A stretch of 64,000 nucleotides of DNA from Isochrysis galbana (Eukaryota; Haptophyta; Isochrysidales; Isochrysidaceae). How positions within the stretch are numbered: position 1 is the stretch's first letter; the number at the start of each line of letters is the position of its first letter. Of this stretch, positions 19,730-29,760 are shown one piece after another. The translations under genes were made by a program, and so were the position numbers. The DNA lies in NCBI GenBank assembly GCA_018136815.1, contig CM030936.1, positions 186,001 to 250,000 on the forward strand, read 5' to 3'. A model generated the notes under the pieces. That model did no database searches. It was not told the origin of the DNA and was given only the letters and a program-made list of their open reading frames with translations.

Positions 19730-20958
19730 ATGGGGGCCCGGCGCCGCCCCTCGGCGTCTCTCTCCTCACCGGTGCTGGCGTGTGAGGCGGATCCGGACAC
19801 GCTGGCGGAGCAGAGGGTGGTGCTCATTGCGACAGTGCCCGGTGATGACACCGTCATAGGTCCGTTCGTTCGTGCCCTCCGAGAAGTGCCAGGTGAGTAG
19901 GAGGGATGGGGGGAAGCATGGAGAGGGGAGGGGGAGGGGGGAAGGAGGAGAGGGATGGGGCCCGAGGGCTTGAAGGCCACCGGGGGGGGGGGGAGGGGGG
20001 GGGCGGGGGGGGATGGACCAATTGAGCGTGTGAGTCTGAGAAATTCTCGACAGGACGCAGTGCGGGAGAAAACTTTCGGCGACGCAGGGCTGCGGGAAGC
20101 ACGAGGGAGAGGGGGCACAAGAAGAGTTGCTAGCTGCCGTTCGCTCTCACCACAGCGGAATTCGGCGCAACGGCCTCCCTCAGACTACCGGATCTACGGA
20201 CTTGCCGCTGGCTCGGGCTGGCTTCACCTTTCTGAATTTACAGCGCGATGGCTTGCAATGAGGCGTAAAGGTGAGGCCGGGTGGCAGTGGCACCGCTCCT
20301 GGAAAAACGAGTAGGCCCTTGGGTCTGCCGTCGTTCTTACCATCGATCGTGCGCCCACGACCGCTTCCTTCCGTCAGGCGGCGACCCATCCCACCCCGAC
20401 TATGCCTACTTTTCGCAATTCCGGAGCGACTCGCGTGACGGCTTCGAGCCCAGCCCAAACTCCGACTATCGGCCGATGGAGGAACTCCTGCGGCGTAGAA
20501 TCAAGCCGGCTTGGATCCAGTACTTTAACGTACGTACCGGATGGCTTATCATCCGTCCCGCGCCTGTGCTGACGGAGCCGCGCAAGCCAGGCTGCGTCGC
20601 TGCGATGGGTGCGGTAGTGGGGCTAGACGCGAGCTTCGCTCACAACAGGCTCGTGTTTCCGGTCGTTACAAGGCTCAGTAGCCACGTACTTGGCCTACCA
20701 ACTTGATCCTCGCCCTATTTGCATTTTCAGATGAGCTCGGTTTTGTGCGGCGTGAGGATGGCCGTCGTGAGTGCACTCGCTCTGCGCACGGTCAACACTG
20801 GCGGCGCTAGGTTCAAAACACCTCCTTCGACCTCTGACGTGCTGGGCTTCACCCATGCATTCCCGTTGGTCTCGTCGTCCGATGATGTGGGCACTTACAC
20901 AACGGAGCAAGCAGTCACCTCGCTGCACACGTTCCTTACCATCTTCCCTCACGGAAAG
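19730..20958 (+). CDS. Spliced gene of unknown function (at least 4 exons, 3' end undefined)
   Basis: Exons 19730-19892, 20244-20270, 20378-20529 and 20731-20958 join with consistent phase (1, 1, 0, 0) across good splice sites: CCAG/GTGAGTAG, TTTACAG/CG, AAAG/GTGAGG, CGTCAG/GC, AAC/GTACGTAC, TTTTCAG/AT and AAAG/GTAGGC. The product starts MGARRRPSASLSSPVLACEA and includes VVLIATVPGDDTVIGPFVRA. A tyrosine/aspartate-rich middle (HPDYAYFSQFRSDSRDG...MEELLRRRIKPAWIQYFN) and then a Thr/Ser-rich exon follow. I recognise no domain. The gene probably continues downstream (donor-acceptor pair GTGAGCACC...GTGTTCAG at 21253-21306), but I could not fix the remaining exons. Exons 1-3 are better supported than exon 4. 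Confidence 0.5.
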
Positions 20959-22515
20959 GTAGGCGCCCACATCACTTCTCTCTCTTTGCCACCCAAGGGC
21001 TTCCATAGGCAGAAGATCGTGCCCATGAACTGCACTCGCATCAAGGGACCGCACCTCGGCCTCAGGCCAAGCTACGAACGCACAGGGTGTACCTCCACCT
21101 ACGCACTATCAGTTGGCTTCGCTTGCTCTCATTCCGCGCCGTCCACCGGTCGCACAGCTGTGCATGCGCTCTTGGCAGTCGGCTTCACTGGGCCCACCAC
21201 GCCTACTCTCACCCCGTGTCGTCCACCCACGGCCCATCCTCGAAGCCCATTGGTGAGCACCGGTCGTGCCTGCGCCATGCTCACATGCTCACTCCCTTGT
21301 GTTCAGATCATAATTCGCTCGCCTGCCCGTCACCTTCCACCTCCTTTGGGTGCCGATGCGGTGTCCTCAGCAAGCAACGCGGAGAAGAGGTTAAAGTGCC
21401 TATGTGCCGGTGCCGTGCCACGATGTCGCCACTTCGAAGACAAGGCGCTTCTGCCGTGGAGTTTTGACTTTCGTAGGTGAGCACCACTTGTCGATGTTCG
21501 ACATGAGCCACCTTTTTGTCATCTGTGGTGCAACTAGTAATCAACATCAGGTGGTGGTTATACCACCGTCGCTGTGAGCACACACCTCCCCGTGGGCCCC
21601 GTTCAGGCCGTTGCTTCGGGCTCTCTTATCCTTTGCTACCTCCAACCCTCGCGTCATGGTCAACACACCCCGTGACTTCCGAAACGAGACGGGTGTAGCT
21701 CGTCTCCTCGCATTCCTCAACGCCGACAGCTCTGGCGACGAAAGCAACGTCCAGCGCCGCCCAGACACAGAGCTCGTGTCGCGGGTCTTGATAGCCCATC
21801 GCTCAGCCACACGGAAGATGGCAATGCGGTCGTCCAATATGACTGAGGCTGTGAGAGCGTTGCTCAAAATCCATGTATGCCCGCACATGGACAGCTCCGA
21901 AAGAGAGGATAGTCCAACCACCTTCCGGCAAGACCGCACGCCTGTAGCTCTGTTTGCGCCTCCTCCAATGTTGACTGCAAGCGAACAACCCCTACTCATG
22001 CGCACAGGCACAAGGGCCTCCTAGATCAAGCGCGACTGCCGTCGACGCAAATATCGGGAAGAGCTGCTCTCCCCTCGGACTGACGGGGCATCAAGTATGT
22101 CCAGCGTGGCGCTGTGACGGAGGGGGATCGGGCGATGTGTGCACGGCATGCGAGATATCGATTGCGGAGTATTCGCTGGCAACCGAATGATGTGAGTAAG
22201 GTTGTGCCAACCCAGGGCGCACTTTGTGAAATGACGACGTCACAACCCAAGAAGTCCACGTAGATAGCTGTTAGAGATGCCTCAATTAGTCCCGCGAGAT
22301 GTGCATTAGTGAGAACGCCTGCCCCGTCAATGCAGTGCCTTAGTGAGGCTGCCCTGAACGAAGGTGTCAATCAGCATCGGCCTCAGCCTCTACTTCTGTG
22401 TACGCTAATTTTTTGTTGCGAAATCAAGTCGCGATCCGTCGAAAGTAGGACGGACTCGATTGAGCCCTCAAAAGTCCTTAGTTCCTACTCAAATGTCCCA
22501 CTGCCCTGCTTACCC
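20959..22515. other. Possible downstream exons; otherwise unassigned
   Basis: Splice-like signals occur at 21253/21306 and a donor at 21477, with open stretches between, but phase choices are ambiguous. A 137-codon frame at 21611-22024 reads NTPRDFRNETGVARLLAFLN and VSRVLIAHRSATRKMAMRSS; it is plausible as coding but unrecognised. 22025-22515 shows nothing. Confidence 0.3.
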
Positions 22516-22517
22516 AC

Positions 22518-22627
22518 TCTCCCACTGACAGGAGGATGGGTGGTTCCTCCCCCATGGCAGGGGAGGAGTGGAGAGAGGGGGGGGCTCGTGCCCCCCCATG
22601 GGCGAACTAAGTATAAACTTAGTTTGC
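22518..22627 (-). repeat. Family A fragment (5' end only)
   Basis: Minus strand: AACTAAGTTTATACTTAGTT, CGCCCATGGGGGGGCACGAG, the CTCTCTCC block and CCATGGGGGAGGAACCACCC, ending at CATCCTCCTGTC. It matches the first about 110 bases of the full copies and ends at the same inverted-repeat region as the 19505 fragment. Confidence 0.7.
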
Positions 22628-23045
22628 GTTCCGTGATCCGTGATAAAGATACGTAAGTAAGGAAGGCTGTGGAGAGTGTTGATGTGAGTGTGGTGCCGTG
22701 TCGTCAGTCCATCGGTCCCTATCCGTCTGTCGTCTGTCGTTCTTCGTTCGTCGTTCGTCGCTCTCTCTCGTTCTCGTTCCCGTTCCCGTTCTCGTCCCTC
22801 GTTCTCAACACTCCATCAGTACCAAACCTCTCCACTCCCCCAGCCGCAGCCTATCCACCTCGAATCGCCCAGCCATGTCCGCTCCGTCCTCGCGCTCCAA
22901 AGATGTCTCGTCAGCTTGCGAGCTCTCATGGATTTGGAGCTCGCACCGATATCAGTACTCATATCAGCTCGCAAGCCTCAAAAACAAAACTCCCCTCTCT
23001 ATGCGAAGCCTCAAAAACAAAACTCCTCACCTCCACACTCCACAT

Positions 23046-25790
23046 TCAGGCCTCGTCATCGCTCTCGTCAGAGTCCTCTGGCTCGTCAGGAATCATTTCC
23101 AACTCCCAAGGCAGCACCTTGCTCTCCCACTCAGCAAGCTGGGATTCCATCAAGAGATTTGTGTGAGCTCGCACAAGCCTGTCCACCGTCCTTTGGCCGA
23201 GTCTATTGCGCTTCTTTGAGTGGATCCAACCTTCAACAGACCAAGAATGCTCGCACCCTGATGCGGAGCAGTCCATCGAAAGCAGGCGCATCGCCGCCCA
23301 ACGAAGATGTTTCCAAGGCGCGAGGTAGATCTTTGCCCATTTGTAGGACGCCATATTCTTGGCGTACGATGAGAAAGCACAATCATCGGTCAAGTCGTGT
23401 GTACCTACTGCAAGAGCCTCTTCAAAATCTGCAAGCTCAGCGAGCAGAACAGGTAACGGATGCTCATCGTTCGACATCTGGCGCAAAACCTGTTTCACCT
23501 CTTGCATCTCAGATGTGGAAAAAAAAAAAAAAAAAAACTTCTTAATGTTCTCATCGCGCGCGCGACCCCGACATCCTCCATCTGACAGCCGCGCCCGCAT
23601 CCCTTATCACTCCCTCGCACTCGCCTTGCGGCTCGTCCCCTCGTGCTCTACTTAGGGGCCCAGTACTTGGGGTTTCCAGTGGCAGGCGGCGTGCACCGAT
23701 CCCCGACGGTCGACTCTTCGGCCTTCCCTCGTGCCATCGAGCGATCGGCTTCTATTGGGGTATTAAAGGTTGGGGTTACCTTAAGAGTCGGACTCGGGGT
23801 TATGTATGTACCGGGTCGGCGCTGTTGGGTTTTTTTTTGGGGGGGGGGGGTGTGAGGTGTGGTGTTCGTCTGGTTTTCAGGCTACCTTTCCCGCTATGTC
23901 AAGTGCGCGTGCCACCAGGGACAGATTCACGCTCATCGCGAGGACACCTTTGTCATTCATCTTAAATATTGGGGCGCTAAGATCTCTTGCGTCTTTAATC
24001 TTTGGTTTTCTGCCTCTGGAGGCTTGGTGCGTACGTGCCGGCGAGGTTTTGTTAGAGGCTTCGAGGCCCCGTACGAGGATCGTGAATCTGGTCAAGGTAC
24101 GTTCGATGACGGGTATATAATGGAAGGGGTGATTGTCGTATTCGACTTTGTAGATCTCAGATGTGGAAAAGTCGCGCCGGCAAAATTCTGGCTCAAAGCG
24201 GTATGCCGCAGTCATTGCAGAAACATGGAAGTACTCCCATCGGGCCATGAATATGGTGTGTATCTTGCGACGAATTCTCTCTGGCACATTAGGAATAGTA
24301 TTGCCGTAAAACGAATCGAGTTGCAGCATGTAACCGTAGACTTTTCCCAGCATTGCTCCCTCCTTGCCATCAGTGAGTCGCAACATTCGAAGGGCTGGCT
24401 CCAAAATGGTGATGCACATCGAAACTGTGTCTTGAAGGCTGTCATCTCTAATGCAACGTTTGACTTCAGCTCCTTTATCTCTCACATCCCGGCTTTGCTT
24501 CGAGAGCCACGCAGTAAACACCTGGTCAATAACGAGCTTGTCCAAGATGGGATGGACATTCTTGAAGCGAATGAGCATGAGGAGCTTAGAGGCAAAGCGT
24601 GTCTCACAAAAGCGCACGAGCTCAGTCCCACCCTTAGGCCTACTCTCAGGGGGAATCTCCTTAGCAAGCTCCCGGTATCGCGCCAACGGTTTCTGATGAT
24701 ATATGATAAACTTCACGACGTCCCAGACACAATCCACGCATTTGCTGAACTCATCCTCCCCCCAATCAAATTCACGATCGAGGCCTTTCACTCGAATCGT
24801 TGGCTTGTCCGAGAATACATTCTTCATGAAATTGTCTATTTAATGAGCTGGACAAATAAAGGTCAAGACATGCGGGGCCTTTTCCTGGATGAGCGGGAAC
24901 GCTGCTTTACAGGCCCCGTCCATGCAAACGCCCACCACAAGACCTGGCTCAAAGGAATCAATGTGCTTGAGGATGAATTTTGCTATGAAGGCGGCGTCCT
25001 TAGTCTCTCCGGATGTGTCGATCGCCTCCAAAAAGTAGGACCCAGCAGGGATGCTAGCCAACGCGTTGACGATCGGCCGGTTTTGGACACTGGTCCAGCC
25101 ATCCGAGATAAGTACGAGGCCAGTGATATGGGCCAGCCCCATCACCTTGGCCCTGACCCGTGTGTTGAGAGCGGCGTCGAACGCCGGGAGAACTTTAGAG
25201 GTCATTTTAAGACGATGGGGCAAGACAGGCCCATCGCTATCATACATTTGCTTACCACTTTTTGCCGTGACGCACACAGCTTCTCGAAAATCCGGATCGT
25301 CGAAAATGTTGAGCGGCAAGGCCTTCTTGATCACAACCTTCAGCCACGCCTCTGCGACCTGCGATGGGGCAACCGCTCCAAAGTGTTTCGAGGCTGCCGC
25401 CACGCGCCGCTCCTGCCTGGCTGCCTCCTTCTCTACCTCCAACTCCATCGTGGCTTTTTGCTCCGAGCGCCGCTTGCGCAGCTCCGCGACCACCTGCGCG
25501 TGCCGCTCTTTCCAAGCCGCTGCTGGCGTGCACAGCCGAATGCTTCGCGGCTTGAGCGACCCATCGAGGTGGCACCTGATCTGGCTCGGCCCTCCAGTGA
25601 AGTACAGGCCACAGAAGAGGCACTGCTTCTTCTTCACGGAGTGCGAGCGACCGGCTACCTCATCGACTGTCGACCATTCCAGCTGGGTGCCCTCAAGGCT
25701 CGCGATGCGCGCGCGGCCCCATGCGATCAGCGCGCCTGCCTCTCCCTCTCCCAGCGCGCCATCGCCAGTGCTGCCACTGCCTCCATCCAT
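23046..25790 (-). pseudogene. hAT transposase, interrupted
   Basis: From Met at 25790 (MDGGSGSTGDGALGEGEAGA) the protein shows a BED-type zinc finger (CLFCGLYFTGGPSQIRCHL), the catalytic-core entry LISDGWTSVQNRPIVN, the GVCMDGACKAAF segment and FICPAH. An in-frame stop follows at 24840-24842, and the same frame continues with FMKNVFSDKP and a long helical region to RRDFSTSE. The 631-bp insertion intervenes, and the frame resumes at 23522 with EMQEVKQVLRQM and the hATC dimerisation domain (WAAMRLLSMDCSASGCEHSW...RNRLGQRTVDRLVRAHTNLL), ending at 23046 in an acidic tail. One stop and one insertion disable the copy. Domain order and content are complete for the family. Confidence 0.85.
23523..24153 (-). 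mobile_element. Retroposon nested in the hAT transposase, 17-bp target duplication, oligo-T end
   Basis: An exact 17-bp direct repeat ATCTCAGATGTGGAAAA flanks this 631-bp stretch (23506-23522 and 24154-24170). Both copies encode the same transposase residues (FSTSE), so the insertion point is certain. The left end on the plus strand is an A-run followed by CTTCTTAATGTTCTCATCGC, close to the AAAACCTTTTAATATTCTTACCGC end of family A, so read on the minus strand the element ends in oligo-T. The rest of the body is not recognisably family A. It holds no gene; a C/T-run lies at 23825-23850. Confidence 0.8.
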
Positions 25791-26362
25791 GATGCTGCCA
25801 CTGCCCTGAGCCCAGACTGCCAGCGAGAGCGAGCGAGCAGCACCCTCCGGGCAGCGGCGACGCACCCCGCGTCGCGACGGCACATATACAGACTTCATAA
25901 AAAGTAAAAAAATCGAAAGTAAAGAGCCTCTAGAGTGAGTTTTGTTTTCCCACCTCAGAGCTGATAACTGATATCAGTGATTTGGCAAAACAGAGCTGTT
26001 ACTGACACTGTAAGCTTATAACAGTACTGATGAGACATCTTTGTCGCGCTCGCGCTCGCCCAAGCCCGTCCTCCCGCCTTCCTCTGCTGAGGAGGTGGAC
26101 CAGCCCGCCATTCCATCACTCCCGGCCATCTTCGCCGCGCCTCCCGCCGATCGTTTCCCGTCCGTCTCATCGCATATCGAGCCAGTGGTCATGCTCGATC
26201 CGTCATGTAGCCGAGGTGACGATTTGACACGAGTGACGATCATGAGAGTCCCGAAGCCTCGAGGGTTCCAAGAATAGCTGAGGGATGGATTTTGGAGTCA
26301 TTCGATGTGGAATGGTTGTTTTGTCACCCTTGAACTATTATCGGATACTATCGGATGCGAAC

Positions 26363-27316
26363 ACCTACTTTTATAAGTGGGGGTCAATGGGGGCCTCGCG
26401 CCCCCCTCTCTCCATCGCGGACACCCCCCGGGGTGGTGGGCCCGTACATTCAACCTCAGCCCCTGCCCTCTGGCAGGGGCTGGGCAATCATCATTCTGGC
26501 CCAGGCCCCTAGTGGACGCGGGCCGCGAGCCGCACTCCCAGGCCCGCATGGGCCAGCTCTCGTACTGACTGCCCCCCCCATCCCTGGTCGCCAGGCAGAC
26601 AGGGGACTCAGGGCGGCACCCAAGGCCAGCGAGGCGAGCGAGGGAGAGGCAGGGGGGGCCAGGGGCTGAGCCCCAGCCTCCATTGCCCCCTGAGCTGCCC
26701 CTGCTGCCCTGCTGGCCCTCTGGGCGCCCCTGAAGGACCTCTGAGAGCAGGCCGTGGCGCGCCGCATGGCGACGCGCCGCAGGGACCGGGGCGGAAGAGA
26801 ATGGAACGAGGGAGAAGGGGGGGATTTGCACACCCGCCCGATGGAGTGCGGTTAGAAACAGGCCCCGTTTGCGTTAGCAAACGGGTAGGGGGCGGCCGGC
26901 GACAGGCGGGAGAGAGAAGGGAGTGGCTCAAGATCGAGGAGAGTATCCTGAAGGTGGCACAGGCTACTCGACTCGCAGTCATTTATTTATCGAGAACTGC
27001 TCACGGCGCGAGCTGGTAAGGGCCGATCCTCTTTGTTGACGAGAGGTTCCTCCCCCCCCCCCGGTGCTTTTTCCCGGAGAGTCGCCCGACGTAGGTCGGT
27101 CCGCCTCAATGGGTTTTCCCTCATTCTAACTTGTGGGGGGTTAGAATGGGAGCCGGGGGTCTGCGAGGGGGGAGATGTGGACGGATGCATACGTGTATGT
27201 ATCTGTGGCAGCAAGATGCGCCGAGGCGTACGGGCAGGTGCGCTGAGGGTTGTCGTGTTGGTACCAGGCTAGTGAGAGTAGTGGTACTAATGCTCAGTTA
27301 GATTATTATTATTATT
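26363..27316 (+). mobile_element. Composite retroposon (family B body + tail C), 18-bp target duplication
   Basis: An exact 18-bp direct repeat ATACTATCGGATGCGAAC lies at 26345-26362 and 27317-27334. The unit opens with ACCTACTTTTATAAGTGGGG, runs through the family B body (matching 1415-1941 inverted, to about 26900), a middle of about 230 bp found nowhere else in the window, and then the tail C module from about 27128 (GGTTAGAATGGGAGCC...GTGGTACTAATGCTCAGTTA) ending in ATTATTATTATTAT. The structure is that of a target-primed retroposon with a microsatellite tail. Frames crossing it on both strands are compositional. Confidence 0.85.
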
Positions 27317-27334
27317 ATACTATCGGATGCGAAC

Positions 27335-27946
27335 GGTTCAGGCTGTGGCTATCACTGAAGTTACGTTGTAAGTGATTTGGATTTGGCCATACGGTCATAC
27401 GGTCCAGGTCCCAGGTCCCACCACTTGGAAGAGCGTGTGGCGCGGTCGGCGGCCGCTGAGTCGAAAAAAAGATTTTCAACGAATTTGTCGAGTCTATTCG
27501 TTGTTCGGTGTGGTGATACACTCTTGAACCTTGAACCTTGAACGGCGTCGTCGAGCGTCGAGCGCGCTCGTGTTGTGTGTTGTAGAAGTTGGAGTGGTCT
27601 CTCCGTCTCTCGGCCAGGGTACCACGTTAGAAATTCTTGTCTTGTAGAAGGTCTTGTTGGCTAGCATCCCTAGCCACATACACCGGACGAGTCATGCACC
27701 AACCGCGCACACCCCCATCGCGGGGTAGGGGCTCCGTTAGTTCCGTTGCCCGTTGCCGATGAGGCACGGTCCCTCAGCACTAGAATTAAACTAGGACGAC
27801 AAGAAAACTCCGACTCTGACAGCTGTTGTGTGTCGGGAGGTCGGAGGTGTTCGCCCTCTGCAGTGTCCGTGGAGCTCCACCCCCTTCCCCCCTCCTCCCT
27901 CCCTCCCCCTCCATCTCCTTGCTTGCTTGTCTGCAGTGCGCTCGCG
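27335..27946 (+). promoter_or_regulatory. Upstream region of the NYN gene
   Basis: The 600 bp before the NYN start contain direct repeats (GGTCCAGGTCCCAGGTCCCA near 27400, TTGAACCTTGAACCTTGAAC near 27523, GTCGTCGAGCGTCGAGCGCG near 27546) and a CT-rich stretch 27885-27930 immediately before the start codon. No TATA box is evident. Confidence 0.35.
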
Positions 27947-29455
27947 ATGGGCTGCGGTCCCTCCGCCTCCCCCCGCGTCTCCGCCGACGCGCGACGTCAC
28001 ACGCGGGTGCTCTGGGACATTGAGAACGTGAGAGCAACTAGCGCCTTTCTTTCCCCCTCCGATCCTTCTCCTGCCACTCGGCCAGGGCGAGCCAGGCGCT
28101 GGCTGGGGCTCTTCTGCGCGTCAGCTAGTCGAGCTACACCATATGAGATACACTCCACTCTGATGCCCTTATGTTGGAATCGCCTGGCCCGCTGCCCACC
28201 TGCCATTGAGTCTAACAAAAGAGGCTGGCCCTCCCACCCGGTACAGGTGGCAGTGCCTCGCGGCGTCTCAGCGTTTGATTGTGCACGGGCGATCGAGGCC
28301 TTCCTAACCGAACGGGGCATATGGGGAGGCAGGATCGACGGGCTCATCTCGTGCTTCTACAACCCTGACACCTTCCCGCGCCGCCACCGTGAGGAGCTTG
28401 ACCGGGCTGGCGTGGAGCAGGTGGTGAGTGGCACAAAGCGTGAGGACGCCGACCGCAAGATCACCGCGCGTTTCGACCGCGAGACTGCCCTGCTGCCTGT
28501 CGGCCAGCGCACCGCGTTTGTACTCATCTCGTCCGACACAGATTTTACATGGCTCAAGCTGCGCTCGCTCAAGCAGCGTGGCGGGCGCGTGGTGGTCATC
28601 CACCAGGCGGCCCCTGCTTCGCGTTCCGAGGAGACCCTCCGTCACGCGGCCACTGAGACTTACCCATGGAGTAAAGTTTTGAGTGGGCTACTAGAATCGG
28701 CACGCTCCGCGTCAGTGGCCTCGGCCGAGAGGACACCCGACTCAGCAGGGCATGGACGGCACGGTGGACGAGGTCCGCATGAGGCGACACGCGCCGCAGT
28801 GACGAGCTCGGGAGAGGGGGCTCGCGCCGCATCAACGAGCTCGAAAGAGAGAAGTCTGGATGCTGGACCACGCGGACGGCGTGGCCGTAGCAACCAGCCA
28901 CGGGGAGGGAGGGCTGGACGCGGCCGGGGTCGCGCCAAGGCGGGTGGCTTGGGCAAGACTAGCGATCCAGAGACACGTGCGCATAGCTGCCCTCGGTGCG
29001 GTGCCGATGGGCTCTCACAGAGCGCCGCGTGCGCCTCTTGTACATTTGCGTGGGACAGCGATACGCGGTACATTGGCCGATGCGACGCATGGGTGGAGAG
29101 GCGCAGGCGTGGATGGCTCGTGTTGCTAAACGAGGCTGCATTGTTAGAGGGCCGCACCGCCAGCGACGCCTATGGGTATGATGGTTTTCAAGGAGGAGAG
29201 GCACCGAGGCGCGTCCGTGAGGCGCGCATCTTTGTCCACGCTTCTGAGACGCCGGAGTCGCGCGCCCTAATCATTGGCGAGTGTGTCACCTTTGCAATCG
29301 CTTGGGATGACATCGGGAGACTGCACGCAGTCCAAGTGCACCCAGTTGGTGAAACAACGGCTTTGCGCTCCCCAGTGCAACCTGGGCCTACACCACCCAA
29401 GGTGGAGAAACAGTGCGAGGCCGTGGCAAAATCCAGATGCTTGGCGCTGGTGTGA
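27947..29455 (+). CDS. NYN-domain RNase-like protein with RG-rich linker, zinc ribbon and cold-shock-like domain (2 exons)
   Basis: Exons 27947-28027 and 28247-29455 encode 429 aa; the 219-bp intron (GTGAGAG...GGTACAG) falls in WDIEN/VAVPRG, inside the conserved NYN start. NYN (PIN-fold) domain, residues about 20-175: VLWDIEN with D24 and N27, VPRG, acidic D96 in KREDADRKI and FVLISSDTDF (D124, D126). These fit the metal-binding acid set of the MARF1/LIMKAIN-b1 type. Residues 195-258 are rich in RG/RGG, typical of RNA binding. 274-292 holds CPRCGADGLSQSAACASC, a zinc-ribbon-like C-x2-C-x10-C-x2-C. Residues about 315-393 (GWLVLLNEAALLEG...RIFVHASETPE...GECVTFAIAWDDIGRLHAVQV) follow the cold-shock domain pattern with FVH. 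A nuclease with several RNA-binding modules is a sound inference; the substrate is unknown. Start chosen because upstream sequence is CT-rich leader. Confidence 0.8.
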   Translation: MGCGPSASPRVSADARRHTRVLWDIENVRATSAFLSPSDPSPATRPGRARRWLGLFCASASRATPYEIHSTLMPLCWNRLARCPPAIESNKRGWPSHPVQVAVPRGVSAFDCARAIEAFLTERGIWGGRIDGLISCFYNPDTFPRRHREELDRAGVEQVVSGTKREDADRKITARFDRETALLPVGQRTAFVLISSDTDFTWLKLRSLKQRGGRVVVIHQAAPASRSEETLRHAATETYPWSKVLSGLLESARSASVASAERTPDSAGHGRHGGRGPHEATRAAVTSSGEGARAASTSSKERSLDAGPRGRRGRSNQPRGGRAGRGRGRAKAGGLGKTSDPETRAHSCPRCGADGLSQSAACASCTFAWDSDTRYIGRCDAWVERRRRGWLVLLNEAALLEGRTASDAYGYDGFQGGEAPRRVREARIFVHASETPESRALIIGECVTFAIAWDDIGRLHAVQVHPVGETTALRSPVQPGPTPPKVEKQCEAVAKSRCLALV

Positions 29456-29744
29456 TTGCCTGTTTCCCTAGTAAAAACTATCAGTAAACTGATAGGGTCA
29501 TGGAGCGCGCGCCGCTCCCCTCCTCCCCTGTCGTCACCCCCGCCGCGCCGGCCGATCGGGCCGTGACCAACGCCACGCCGTCGAAGCGAGCGCGAGTAGC
29601 ACCCAAGACAGACCAGGTGGGCACGAGCCACGGCCCGTGCCACCTTCAGCACGCCATACATCCCAATGGCCACCATGACCACCAAAACCTCTCCACCCCT
29701 CCAGCCCAACACGACCAGCCCCAAAGAGGGCCACCCCGCAAAAA
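29456..29744. other. 3' flank of NYN gene; left part of repeat D
   Basis: AAAACTATCAGTAAACTGATAGGG just after the stop (29475-29497) is a small hairpin. From about 29600 the sequence belongs to a repeat (D) that continues at 30654 after the inserted family A copy and is echoed at 56450-56640. No further gene. Confidence 0.4.
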
Positions 29745-29760
29745 GGAATGAAGGGGTAAA

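Larger units (their letters stand above)
22953..26029. mobile_element. hAT-family DNA transposon (ends approximate), carrying a nested retroposon
   Basis: The element encodes a hAT transposase on the minus strand (23046-25790). Candidate termini are CAGTACTCATATCAGCTC at 22953 and, inverted at the right, CAGTACTGTTATAAGCTT ending at 26029. They share CAGTACT plus scattered bases, and hAT ends typically begin CA. No 8-bp target duplication is visible at these limits, so they are provisional. The regions just inside both ends contain further GATATCAG-type palindromes. A 631-bp insertion (23523-24153) splits the transposase. Confidence 0.7.
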
